This document shows positions 1 to 6,116 of a DNA stretch of 8,974 nucleotides, piece after piece. The notes under the pieces are model-generated. The model was not told where the DNA came from. It searched no databases and was given only the letters and a program-made list of their open reading frames with translations. The position numbers and the translations under genes are program-made. The DNA lies in the NCBI GenBank assembly GCA_938084875.1, contig CALKFX010000144.1:1-8974 (forward strand), read 5' to 3'. The DNA is from an uncultured Flavobacteriales bacterium (GTDB taxonomy: Bacteria > Bacteroidota > Bacteroidia > Flavobacteriales_D > Parvicellaceae). Positions within the stretch are counted from its first letter, which is position 1. Each line of letters begins with the position of its first letter.

Positions 1-36
1 AATAATTGGTAATATAATAAAAAGTAATTTTTTCAT
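1..36 (-). CDS. N-terminal fragment of an exported protein, cut by the window edge
   Basis: Reading leftward from an ATG at 36-34, the frame gives MKKLLFIILPII and is still open at base 1. Two lysines followed by an unbroken hydrophobic run are typical of the start of a signal peptide, so the product is probably secreted or a lipoprotein. The start is preceded by an A-rich leader without a Shine-Dalgarno sequence, as for the other genes here. The gene diverges from the ABC exporter that starts at 179. Only 12 codons are visible, so no family can be named, and a chance reading frame is not excluded. Confidence 0.5.
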   Translation of the reverse strand, partial: MKKLLFIILPII

Positions 37-56
37 TTATTGTAATTTTTCTATTA

Positions 57-64
57 GAAATATA
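57..64 (-). promoter_or_regulatory. Possible leftward -7 element for the truncated gene at the left edge
   Basis: On the minus strand this reads TATATTTC, seven of eight matches to the Bacteroidota -7 consensus TANNTTTG. It lies about 20 bases upstream of the leftward ATG at 36. No TTG box is seen at the usual -33 distance; instead the 16-bp palindrome at 74-89 sits there. In such AT-rich DNA a 7/8 match is weak evidence. Confidence 0.25.
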
Positions 65-73
65 CTAAAACAC

Positions 74-89
74 TCAATGCGCGCATTGA
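74..89. promoter_or_regulatory. Perfect 16-bp palindrome between divergent genes, candidate operator
   Basis: TCAATGCGCGCATTGA equals its own reverse complement over all 16 bases and is a GC-rich island in very AT-rich DNA. It has no loop, so it looks more like a site for a dimeric DNA-binding protein than an RNA hairpin. It lies between the leftward ATG at 36 and the rightward promoter at 151-158, and would overlap the -33 region of the possible leftward promoter. T-rich sequence follows on the right, but no gene reads into it from the left, so a terminator role is unlikely. The operator role is inferred. Confidence 0.45.
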
Positions 90-150
90 ATAATTATTTT
101 TTTTTAATATTTAATTTTCAAACATCAAATTAATGGAATGCTTTTAATAA

Positions 151-158
151 TACATTTG
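151..158 (+). promoter_or_regulatory. Bacteroidota-type -7 promoter element for the ABC exporter gene
   Basis: TACATTTG matches the phylum's -7 consensus TANNTTTG at every fixed position. It lies 20 bases before the ATG at 179, implying a 5' leader of only about 15 nucleotides. I see no convincing TTG box at the expected -33 spacing, so recognition may depend mainly on the -7 element. Confidence 0.5.
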
Positions 159-178
159 AGAAATAATTAAAAATTAGT

Positions 179-1900
179 ATGAGTAAAAGTAAAGTAACTT
201 TTGGACAAGCATTTAAAACCATTATCTGGCCAAGAAAAAAATTATTATTTATTGGTCTTTTTTTAATAGTAATTAGCAAAGCTTCTGGGCTTGTTACACC
301 AATCATAATGAAGACTTTTGTTAACGACGCTCTTGGGAAAGATATGGAATTGACCCTTCAAATTGTGGGAATTGTAATTTTCTCAATATTGGTTAATTCT
401 TTAACTTCTTATCTTCTTACGAGGTTTATCGGAGTGGAGGCACAACATCTTATTGCAGAACTTAGAACTGAAGTTCAAAAGAAAGTACTTACTCTTCCAA
501 TTAATTATTTTGACAACAATAAGTCTGGAGCACTTGTTTCTAGAATAATGACAGATGTAGAAGGAGTGAGAAATTTAGTTGGAACAGGTTTTGTCCAGCT
601 TATAGGTGGCATAATGGCATCTTTAGCCGCTTTTACATTTTTAATCACCATAAGTTTCAAACTAACAATTTTTGTGCTTTTGCCAATGGCTCTTTTTGCT
701 TTAATTGCTTTAAAAGCATTTGGTTATATTCGACCAATTTTTAGAGAAAGAGGTAAGAAAAGTGCCGAAGTTTCTGGTCGTTTGACAGAGTCTTTAAACG
801 GAATAAGGGTAATTAAAGGATTTGGTGCTGAAGCACAAGAGTTAAGTATTTTCTCAAAAGGAGTAGATGAAATTTTCCAACTGGTTAAAAAAAGTATGAC
901 TGCCCAAGCTTTAATGGCTAGCTCTGGAGTTCTTATGATTGGCTTGGCAAGTGCTGGTGTTATGGGTATTGGAAGCTATTTAGGTTTAGATAACGGAGAA
1001 TTTATATCTTATACTGCAATGATTGCATTTTTAGTAGCACCAATTATTCAAATAGGAAATATTGGAAGTCAATTTACTGAAGCATTTGCAGGTTTGGATA
1101 GAACAGAAGAAATAATGTCCATGAGTCCTGAAGAAGATGAAAATGTAAGAAATATAGAGCTGGATTCTGTTAGTGGTGATGTTGTTTTTAAAGATGTTTC
1201 TTTTTCTTATTTAGAAGATTCTGAAGTGATCCACAATATTTCTTTTGAAGCTAAAAAAGGATCGATGACTGCCCTTGTTGGAACTTCTGGTTCTGGGAAG
1301 TCTACTATTGCAGGGTTAACAGCTTCTTTTTTAAATCCCAATTCTGGAAAAATAACAGTAGATGGAATTGATTTATCTAAAATTAAGTTATCGAGTTACA
1401 GAAAGAAATTGGGAGTAGTTCTTCAAGACGATTTTTTGTTTGAAGGCACCATAAGAGACAACATTCTTTTTTCCAATCCTAAGGCAAGTGATAAGCAATT
1501 ACAAGATGCAATAAGAGCAGCCAATGTTCATGAATTTACAGATAGGTTTGAAGAAGGAATAAATACTCTTATAGGGGAAAGAGGGGTGAAACTTTCTGGG
1601 GGTCAACGTCAAAGAATAACTATTGCTCGTGCGATTATTGCTAATCCAAGAATACTTATTTTAGATGAAGCTACTTCTAATCTCGACAACGAAAGTGAGT
1701 CTTTAATTCAGGAAAGTTTAAAAACTTTAATGAAAGGGAGAACAACTTTTGTTATTGCCCATAGGTTAAGTACCATAAGACAAGCAGACCAAATATTAGT
1801 TATCGAAAATGGAGAGATTGCAGAGAAAGGAACCCATGATAATTTACTTTCTTTTGAAGGGAGATACTATAAACTCCATAAGTATCAAGCAAGAATTTGA
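179..1900 (+). CDS. MsbA-like ABC exporter, fused membrane and ATPase domains
   Basis: This 573-residue half-transporter has the usual exporter length and is expected to work as a homodimer in the inner membrane, using ATP to move a lipid, drug or peptide outward. About six membrane segments are visible (roughly residues 22-44, 58-80, 136-157, 161-182, 244-268 and 277-297). The nucleotide-binding domain follows from about 333: A-loop Tyr344, Walker A GTSGSGKST at 368-376, Q-loop Gln416, the exporter-type GERG just before signature LSGGQ at 472-476, Walker B ILILDE ending in catalytic Glu497, and H-loop His528. All key residues are intact. The start is chosen because the ATG directly follows a promoter and leads into a normal cytosolic N-terminus. 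Resemblance is to the MsbA/lipid-exporter group, but substrate cannot be read from sequence, and no partner half-transporter lies next to it. Confidence 0.95.
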   Translation: MSKSKVTFGQAFKTIIWPRKKLLFIGLFLIVISKASGLVTPIIMKTFVNDALGKDMELTLQIVGIVIFSILVNSLTSYLLTRFIGVEAQHLIAELRTEVQKKVLTLPINYFDNNKSGALVSRIMTDVEGVRNLVGTGFVQLIGGIMASLAAFTFLITISFKLTIFVLLPMALFALIALKAFGYIRPIFRERGKKSAEVSGRLTESLNGIRVIKGFGAEAQELSIFSKGVDEIFQLVKKSMTAQALMASSGVLMIGLASAGVMGIGSYLGLDNGEFISYTAMIAFLVAPIIQIGNIGSQFTEAFAGLDRTEEIMSMSPEEDENVRNIELDSVSGDVVFKDVSFSYLEDSEVIHNISFEAKKGSMTALVGTSGSGKSTIAGLTASFLNPNSGKITVDGIDLSKIKLSSYRKKLGVVLQDDFLFEGTIRDNILFSNPKASDKQLQDAIRAANVHEFTDRFEEGINTLIGERGVKLSGGQRQRITIARAIIANPRILILDEATSNLDNESESLIQESLKTLMKGRTTFVIAHRLSTIRQADQILVIENGEIAEKGTHDNLLSFEGRYYKLHKYQARI

Positions 1901-2038
1901 TTTATTTTATTAAATACAACAGGTTTTTTTCTCTGTAAAACAACTTTTTTTAATTTTAAATAATTCTTATTTTAATTACATACATATAGTTATTAATTAA
2001 AAAAATGATTTTTTTTCTTTTCAAATAGATAATAATAG

Positions 2039-2046
2039 TAGTTTTG
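2039..2046 (+). promoter_or_regulatory. Bacteroidota-type -7 promoter element for the cold-shock gene
   Basis: TAGTTTTG is an exact match to TANNTTTG. It lies 23 bases before the ATG at 2070, so transcription would start near 2052 with a leader of less than 20 nucleotides. This helps decide the start: a longer frame opening with an ATG at 2046 would begin inside the promoter. No clear -33 TTG is visible. Confidence 0.5.
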
Positions 2047-2069
2047 TGCTTTATTATAAAATATATACT

Positions 2070-2261
2070 ATGAGTAACGGAACAGTTAAATTTTTCAACA
2101 ATGCCAAAGGATTTGGATTCATTACACCTGAAGATGGTGGAAAAGACGTATTTGTACACAAGAATGGATTATCGGAAGATATTCACGAAGGTGATAAAGT
2201 AAGTTATGATGTTGAGGAAAGCCCAAAAGGGTTGAATGCAATTAATGTCAGAGTAGATTAA
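2070..2261 (+). CDS. Cold-shock domain protein (CspA family)
   Basis: The 63-residue product is a single cold-shock domain, a five-stranded OB-fold barrel that binds single-stranded RNA and DNA and acts as an RNA chaperone in the cytoplasm. It opens with MSNGTVKFFN. The RNP1 motif KGFGFI is at residues 14-19 and the RNP2 motif VFVH at about 30-33, both with their aromatic residues in place. Eight extra codons are possible upstream (ATG at 2046), but homologues begin at this Met and the extra codons overlap the promoter. The gene appears monocistronic, with its own promoter upstream and a strong terminator about 30 bases after the stop. The family is very common; cold induction cannot be concluded from the name. 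Confidence 0.96.
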   Translation: MSNGTVKFFNNAKGFGFITPEDGGKDVFVHKNGLSEDIHEGDKVSYDVEESPKGLNAINVRVD

Positions 2262-2292
2262 AATTCTTACTTTAAAATAATTTCATTGATTG

Positions 2293-2322
2293 AGCCTGTC
2301 GTATTTGATGGGCTTTTTTTTT
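2293..2322 (+). terminator. Intrinsic terminator of the cold-shock gene
   Basis: Arms AGCCTGTC (2293-2300) and GATGGGCT (2307-2314) pair over eight positions, two of them G-U, around the six-base loop GTATTT. A run of nine T follows (2314-2322). This is the clearest terminator in the window and separates the cold-shock gene from the gene at 2410. Confidence 0.8.
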
Positions 2323-2409
2323 GCTCATTTAAATAAACTTTAATTAGTTATTATTGAACATTACTGATTTTAATCAAAGAATTACATTAAATTGTTTAAA
2401 AGAATTTAA

Positions 2410-2979
2410 ATGAAATATATAAAGTTTTTAGTCCCTTTAACAATGGTTTTCTATTTACCATTAACTTTAAAATCACAAGATAGCACAAGTATTCACGATT
2501 TATTTTACAAAAAACAACAGCAATCTCTATCTCTTCTTTCGGGATGGTCTGTTGGCAATCTTGTTTACAGTCCTTTAGCTACAAAAAATCTTTTTAGTCC
2601 TGAATCTACTACTGAACATTTTCATCAAATGAATTTCAGTTGGAATTTATTGAATGTAGGTATCGCGGGTTTAGGTCATGTCATAGTAAATAAAGACAGT
2701 AAGAAACCTTGGGACATGAATACCTTGTATTACAAAAAGAAAAAAGCAGAAAAAAGTATTATCATTAATATGGGTCTGGATTTAGCATATATGGTTACAG
2801 GTCTTTTACTTAAAAATAATGCTCAAAAAAATAATTCAGAATATTCAATGAACAAAGGATATGGCAATTCTCTTATTTTGCAGGGTGGATATTTGCTGTT
2901 CTACGATGCGATTTTTTTAATGAAACTCAAAAAAATATTAATTAAGGAAAAAGATAATAAATTGCAAGTAACTAAGTAG
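2410..2979 (+). CDS. Uncharacterised membrane-associated protein, DUF6992-like (tentative)
   Basis: The 189-residue product starts with a hydrophobic segment (residues 5-21) followed by SQD, which reads as a signal peptide cleaved near residue 22 or an N-terminal anchor. Further hydrophobic stretches lie around 41-53 (LLSGWSVGNLVYS), 77-93, 117-134 and 155-170, so it may span the membrane several times. The patterns GWSVGN, FHQMNFSWNLLN and GGYLLFYD resemble, from memory, an unnamed Bacteroidota family annotated as DUF6992. No catalytic motif is recognisable. The start is the first Met before the hydrophobic segment, with an A-rich leader. The next gene begins 45 bases downstream on the same strand without a clear hairpin between them, so co-transcription is possible. 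Function is unknown. Confidence 0.75.
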   Translation: MKYIKFLVPLTMVFYLPLTLKSQDSTSIHDLFYKKQQQSLSLLSGWSVGNLVYSPLATKNLFSPESTTEHFHQMNFSWNLLNVGIAGLGHVIVNKDSKKPWDMNTLYYKKKKAEKSIIINMGLDLAYMVTGLLLKNNAQKNNSEYSMNKGYGNSLILQGGYLLFYDAIFLMKLKKILIKEKDNKLQVTK

Positions 2980-3024
2980 ATTTAAGCATTAATCAATAGT
3001 TTTTTTTTCTTAAATAAAATATAT

Positions 3025-3270
3025 ATGGGTTTATCAAATAACGACATTTTAAAAAAACTTCGTGTTGCATTAAAGATGCGGGATGATGATATCGTAAAAG
3101 TATTGTCATTGGTTGATTTTAAAATTTCCAAAAGCGAACTAGGTGCTTTTTTTAGAAGTGAAGACCATCCTAAATACATGGATTGTCAGGATCAAATTTT
3201 AAGAAATTTCTTAAATGGGTTAATAATTTATAAGCGCGGTCCAAGAGAAGAAAGAGAAAATTCTAATTAA
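3025..3270 (+). CDS. DUF1456 / YehS-like protein with a single repeat
   Basis: The 81-residue protein matches the DUF1456 pattern: an N-terminal NNDILKKLRVAL, a central DDIVKVLSL, the acidic RSEDHPKY, and a closing RNFLNGLIIYKRG. In enterobacteria the YehS protein is about 150-160 residues and carries two such repeats in tandem. Here only one copy is present, with a short polar tail (residues 74-81). Bases after the stop do not encode a second repeat in any frame, so this is a short form and not a frameshifted long one; I recall short forms in other Bacteroidota. It is probably a small, helical cytosolic protein. Its biochemical role is not known. It may share a transcript with the gene ending 45 bases upstream. 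Confidence 0.85.
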   Translation: MGLSNNDILKKLRVALKMRDDDIVKVLSLVDFKISKSELGAFFRSEDHPKYMDCQDQILRNFLNGLIIYKRGPREERENSN

Positions 3271-3410
3271 AAAAAATCCAAAATTTCAATTATTTTATAC
3301 CTAATAAATACTCATTTTAAAAATGTTTAAAATGTCCTTTAAGAATTATATGAAGTCTGTTAATTTTTGATTAGGTTTAATATATAATTTAATAATTTAT
3401 TTCAATTACA

Positions 3411-5150
3411 ATGAAAAACATTTATTTATCAGTACTTTTTTTAATTCCTTTCTGTATAATTTCTCAGAATACTTCAAAGTTAGAACATCAAAAGAGAGTT
3501 TATGTCAAAAATGACAATACCTACATACAGAAATCTCTGCCCATTTATTTAAATTTTTCAACAGAACCCAATGGTCAAAACTATACCTTAAATAGCAAAG
3601 TTTCTAAAGACTATACCAACCCTATGTACTTAGATACGGAGGGTATAAATTATATTAGAAGTAAATGGGCTGTGGATAAAAATACCAAAAAAACTGTATC
3701 TCCTCAACAAGAAATCTTATACGAGATTTATGCTGACGGATTAGCACCAAAAACAACCTCGGTTTTCAAAACTGCTCCAAAATACATCTCAGATAAAAAT
3801 TATTATGGAAAAGGGCTTGTTGTTGATTTAAACGCAAAAGACTACGGGTCAGGCTTAGAAAATATTCATTTTAGATTAAATTCTGATGGCTTTAAAGTAT
3901 ATAGTTCAAGTTTAGAAATGAACAAAGAAGGAACTGCTGAACTATATTATTATTCGTCTGATAATGTTGGAAATTCGGAAAGAATAAAAACTAAAAACTT
4001 TGTAGTAGACTTAACCTCACCAACTTCATCTCACTCCATAAATGGAATAGTGTACCAAGAAACTATTTTATCTCCTAAAAGCTCTTTTAAGTTATCATCC
4101 GTAGATAATTTATCTGGAGTTAAAAATACTTTTTATTTATTTGATGGAGCTGATAAATCCTACTACAGTAGTAATATTAAATTGTATAATTTGAAAGATG
4201 GTGACCACGTTTTGAAATATTGGTCAAATGATAATGTAAAAAATAGTGAAAAAGAAAATGTAAAAACATTCTCATTTTATCTCGACAAAATTGCACCTGT
4301 TTCTAAAATGGATGTAGTTGGAGACTTTTTTAAGGGAAAATATAATTATGTAAGTGAAAGAACAGAGTTTAAAATTACTTCTACTGATAACAAGGCTGGT
4401 GTGAAAAACATATTTTACACAATAAATGGAAAAGAAAGATCTACTTATTCTGGAAACTTTAAATTACCAAATAAACAAGGGGTATATACAATCAAATATA
4501 ACGCGGTTGATAATGTAGAAAATATTTCAAAAAATTATTTCAAAACTTTATTTTTAGATAATACTGCACCGGAAACTTGGATTAAGTATGGTTCTCCTCA
4601 GTTTTTTAAAGACGGAGAGTTATTTATTACTAGTAAAACAAAAGTTATTTTAAATTCCAAAGATGGTGAGTCTGGAGTTCAAAATACTCTGTATTCTATT
4701 GATACTCAAGCAATGAAAAATTATAGTTCCTTTACTGTGGAAGGAGAGGGCAAGCATTCCATAAATTTTTATTCTACTGACAATGTTAATAATGAACATG
4801 AAAAAAGAGAAAGTAAATGTCATGTAGACAATACTCCACCTGAAATATTTCACAACTTTAGTATTGAACCATCTGGTACTAAGAAAGATGGAGGAGAAAC
4901 TTTGAATGTTTATCCTAACTACACTAGATTATACCTAGGAGCAACAGATCAAAAGGTAGGTACAGATAAGATTTTATATTCTATTGGAAAAGGTAAGCTT
5001 GTTCCTTATTCAAGTGGATCTTCTTTAGATATTTCAGAGCTAAATACTTTTTTGAAGAACAAACTTTATGAAGTTAACGTTCAGGCTATTGATAAGTTGG
5101 GTAATAAAAGTGAAAAAACAATTAGGTTTTTTGTTGGAAAAAGTAATTAA
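3411..5150 (+). CDS. Secreted protein with five Ig-like / OmpL47-like repeats
   Basis: The 579-residue product begins with a signal peptide (MKN followed by a hydrophobic run to about residue 18, likely cleaved near IIS-QN). Residues 24-112 form a distinct N-terminal region containing FSTEPNG. Five repeats of about 90 residues follow. Each has an SGV-N-x-x-Y type core (DYGSGLENIHF 144-154, DNLSGVKNTFY 232-242, DNKAGVKNIFY 326-336, DGESGVQNTLY 418-428, DQKVGTDKILY 513-523) and then a DNV-x-N motif (184-188, 274-278, 367-371, 457-461, and a diverged DKLGN at 561-565). Linkers such as LDNTAP or VDNTPP separate them. The pattern matches proteins annotated as OmpL47-type beta-barrel domain or bacterial Ig-like. 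There is no lipobox and no C-terminal T9SS domain, so it is probably periplasmic or outer-membrane associated. A structural or adhesive role is inferred; no enzyme motif is seen. Confidence 0.85.
   Translation: MKNIYLSVLFLIPFCIISQNTSKLEHQKRVYVKNDNTYIQKSLPIYLNFSTEPNGQNYTLNSKVSKDYTNPMYLDTEGINYIRSKWAVDKNTKKTVSPQQEILYEIYADGLAPKTTSVFKTAPKYISDKNYYGKGLVVDLNAKDYGSGLENIHFRLNSDGFKVYSSSLEMNKEGTAELYYYSSDNVGNSERIKTKNFVVDLTSPTSSHSINGIVYQETILSPKSSFKLSSVDNLSGVKNTFYLFDGADKSYYSSNIKLYNLKDGDHVLKYWSNDNVKNSEKENVKTFSFYLDKIAPVSKMDVVGDFFKGKYNYVSERTEFKITSTDNKAGVKNIFYTINGKERSTYSGNFKLPNKQGVYTIKYNAVDNVENISKNYFKTLFLDNTAPETWIKYGSPQFFKDGELFITSKTKVILNSKDGESGVQNTLYSIDTQAMKNYSSFTVEGEGKHSINFYSTDNVNNEHEKRESKCHVDNTPPEIFHNFSIEPSGTKKDGGETLNVYPNYTRLYLGATDQKVGTDKILYSIGKGKLVPYSSGSSLDISELNTFLKNKLYEVNVQAIDKLGNKSEKTIRFFVGKSN
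3747..5147 (+). repeat. Five tandem protein repeats of about 90 codons
   Basis: Approximate units are 3747-4016, 4017-4292, 4293-4565, 4566-4835 and 4836-5147, with boundaries placed at the D-x-x-x-P linkers. Units 2, 3 and 4 resemble one another most (SGV/AGV core and DNV motif), while unit 5 has lost both consensus motifs in part (KVG for SGV, DKLGN for DNV-x-N). The similarity is at protein level; I see no long identical DNA stretches, so the array is old and not a recent expansion. Confidence 0.75.
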
Positions 5151-5764
5151 TTGGTTTTTAGTGAAATCGTCATTTCTACTTCGTCGCCCACTAACATATC
5201 TTTTTTAGAGCCTTTATAAGTTACTCCATATTTTTGTCTATCAAATTTCAAAGTTCCAGTAGCAGATTTTTTTTCTACATCGAAAATTACATTTTCTACT
5301 ACTTCACTATCTGTTACCCCTTTTACAGTTAGATTTCCGTAAACTTTGTTAGTCCCTAAATCTGAACTTGTAATTTCAAAAATTGCAGTAGGGAAGTTGG
5401 CAACATCGAAAAAATCAGGGGATTCTAAATGTGCTACTAGTTTGTTATCTTCTGTTTTATATAAACTATCAGATTGAGTCATAGTTTCCATGTCAATGGT
5501 TATGTTGCCACCAGTAATTGAATTTCCTTGATAAACTAAATTGCCTTCTTTTATAGAAACAAAACCATTATGAGAATATATACCAACCATAACACCTTTC
5601 CATTCCACGTTGCTAGTAGAAGTATTAATTTTTAAAGATTTCAGAACTGAATCTAGTTCTTGAACTTCTAAAGGAGCTTCTAGTTTTTTTGTTTCCGTAT
5701 TTCCACAAGAGGAAAAAAGAATTGTAATTATAAAGGTAAATGCTATTACAGTAGTATTTTTCAT
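5147..5764 (-). CDS. YceI-family lipoprotein
   Basis: The 205-residue protein has a lipoprotein signal peptide with lipobox FSSC at residues 17-20; Cys20 would be lipidated and Gly21 follows. After a polar linker, the YceI-like domain runs from about residue 47 to 203. Recognisable landmarks are VEWKGV (53-58), HLESPDFFDVANFPTAIFE (112-130), GNLTVKGVT (143-151) and FDRQKYGVTY (174-183). YceI domains are lipocalin-like beta barrels, and characterised members bind long isoprenoid chains in the central cavity; here the ligand is not known. The protein is probably tethered in the periplasm or outer membrane. It converges on the repeat protein, and the two stop codons share four bases. The start directly precedes the signal peptide and lies just downstream of a weak promoter match. 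Confidence 0.93.
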   Translation of the reverse strand: MKNTTVIAFTFIITILFSSCGNTETKKLEAPLEVQELDSVLKSLKINTSTSNVEWKGVMVGIYSHNGFVSIKEGNLVYQGNSITGGNITIDMETMTQSDSLYKTEDNKLVAHLESPDFFDVANFPTAIFEITSSDLGTNKVYGNLTVKGVTDSEVVENVIFDVEKKSATGTLKFDRQKYGVTYKGSKKDMLVGDEVEMTISLKTN

Positions 5765-5781
5765 TTCTGTTTTTTTTAAAT

Positions 5782-5789
5782 CAAAGTAA
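5782..5789 (-). promoter_or_regulatory. Possible -7 element for the YceI lipoprotein gene
   Basis: On the minus strand this reads TTACTTTG, seven of eight matches to TANNTTTG, and it sits 17 bases upstream of the ATG at 5764. The spacing resembles that of the two exact promoters in this window (20 and 23 bases). No -33 box is evident, so support is limited. Confidence 0.3.
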
Positions 5790-5892
5790 ATATAAAAATA
5801 TGTTTATAGAAATTGAATCTGTAAGTTGTCTTTAATTAATAATTAAATTATTACATAATATTAATTAACGTTCTTAAACAAAACTTATAAAA

Positions 5893-5976
5893 ATGAAAAA
5901 ACTAATACTTATTGCTTTACGATTTATACTATTCACTAGTTGTATTCAAGAAGGATGTACAGATTTACTATTTTAA
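5893..5976 (+). pseudogene. Remnant of a lipoprotein gene (signal peptide and first residues only)
   Basis: An ATG at 5893 opens a 27-codon frame beginning MKKLILIAL and continuing to a lipobox-like FTSC ending at Cys17. It is followed by IQEGCTD and then LLF and a stop. The first half is a convincing lipoprotein signal. The stretch EGCTD is the usual opening of Bacteroidota lipoproteins that continue with a GCTDP-x-A-x-NY type motif; here the continuation is lost and the frame closes within four codons. Only ten residues would remain after lipidation, so a decayed gene is more likely than a functional peptide. The following bases to 6116 hold no coding frame that restores the motif. An Arg at residue 10, inside the hydrophobic core, also suggests decay. 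A real tiny lipoprotein cannot be excluded. Confidence 0.5.
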
Positions 5977-6116
5977 CTTTTATTGTTTAACTAGAGAAGA
6001 TACGCTGAATGATAATTTAATTAACAGTTAATCAATTAGTTATATTCATTATTATTAGGATATCTGCGCTAAATTTTGTATTATATGAAGATAAATTTAA
6101 AATTAAAATTTAAGGC
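5977..6116. other. AT-rich intergenic stretch after the lipoprotein remnant
   Basis: Together with 5765-5892 this makes up the longest gap without an intact gene in the window, about 350 bases. The only structure I see is a 13-base inverted repeat, ATTAACAGTTAAT, at 6020-6032. A near-match to the -7 promoter element, TAAATTTTG, lies at 6070-6078 but has three instead of two spacer bases. No tRNA, terminator hairpin or further coding frame is recognisable. Confidence 0.4.

Noticed and set aside
1915..1937. Possible terminator after the ABC exporter (ACAG...CTGT followed by a later T-run)
   Set aside because: The stem is only four base pairs with a ten-base T-rich loop, and the T-run does not follow directly. 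It is too weak to call.
2046..2069. Longer start for the cold-shock protein adding eight residues (MLYYKIYT)
   Set aside because: The upstream ATG overlaps an exact promoter element, and family members begin at the Met of MSNGTVKFF.
2982..3179. Leftward reading frame of 65 codons opposite the DUF1456 gene
   Set aside because: It is antisense to a well-supported gene and has no recognisable domain; it is a shadow frame.
3313..3334. AT-only palindromes (CATTTT/AAAATG) upstream of the repeat-protein gene
   Set aside because: Such short A/T palindromes are frequent by chance at this base composition, and no T-tract or promoter relation supports a function.
3372..3379. TAGGTTTA as a -7 promoter element for the repeat-protein gene
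   Set aside because: Seven of eight matches without a -33 box is close to background here. Similar 7/8 matches occur before the kelch and reductase genes (6685-6692 and 8130-8137).
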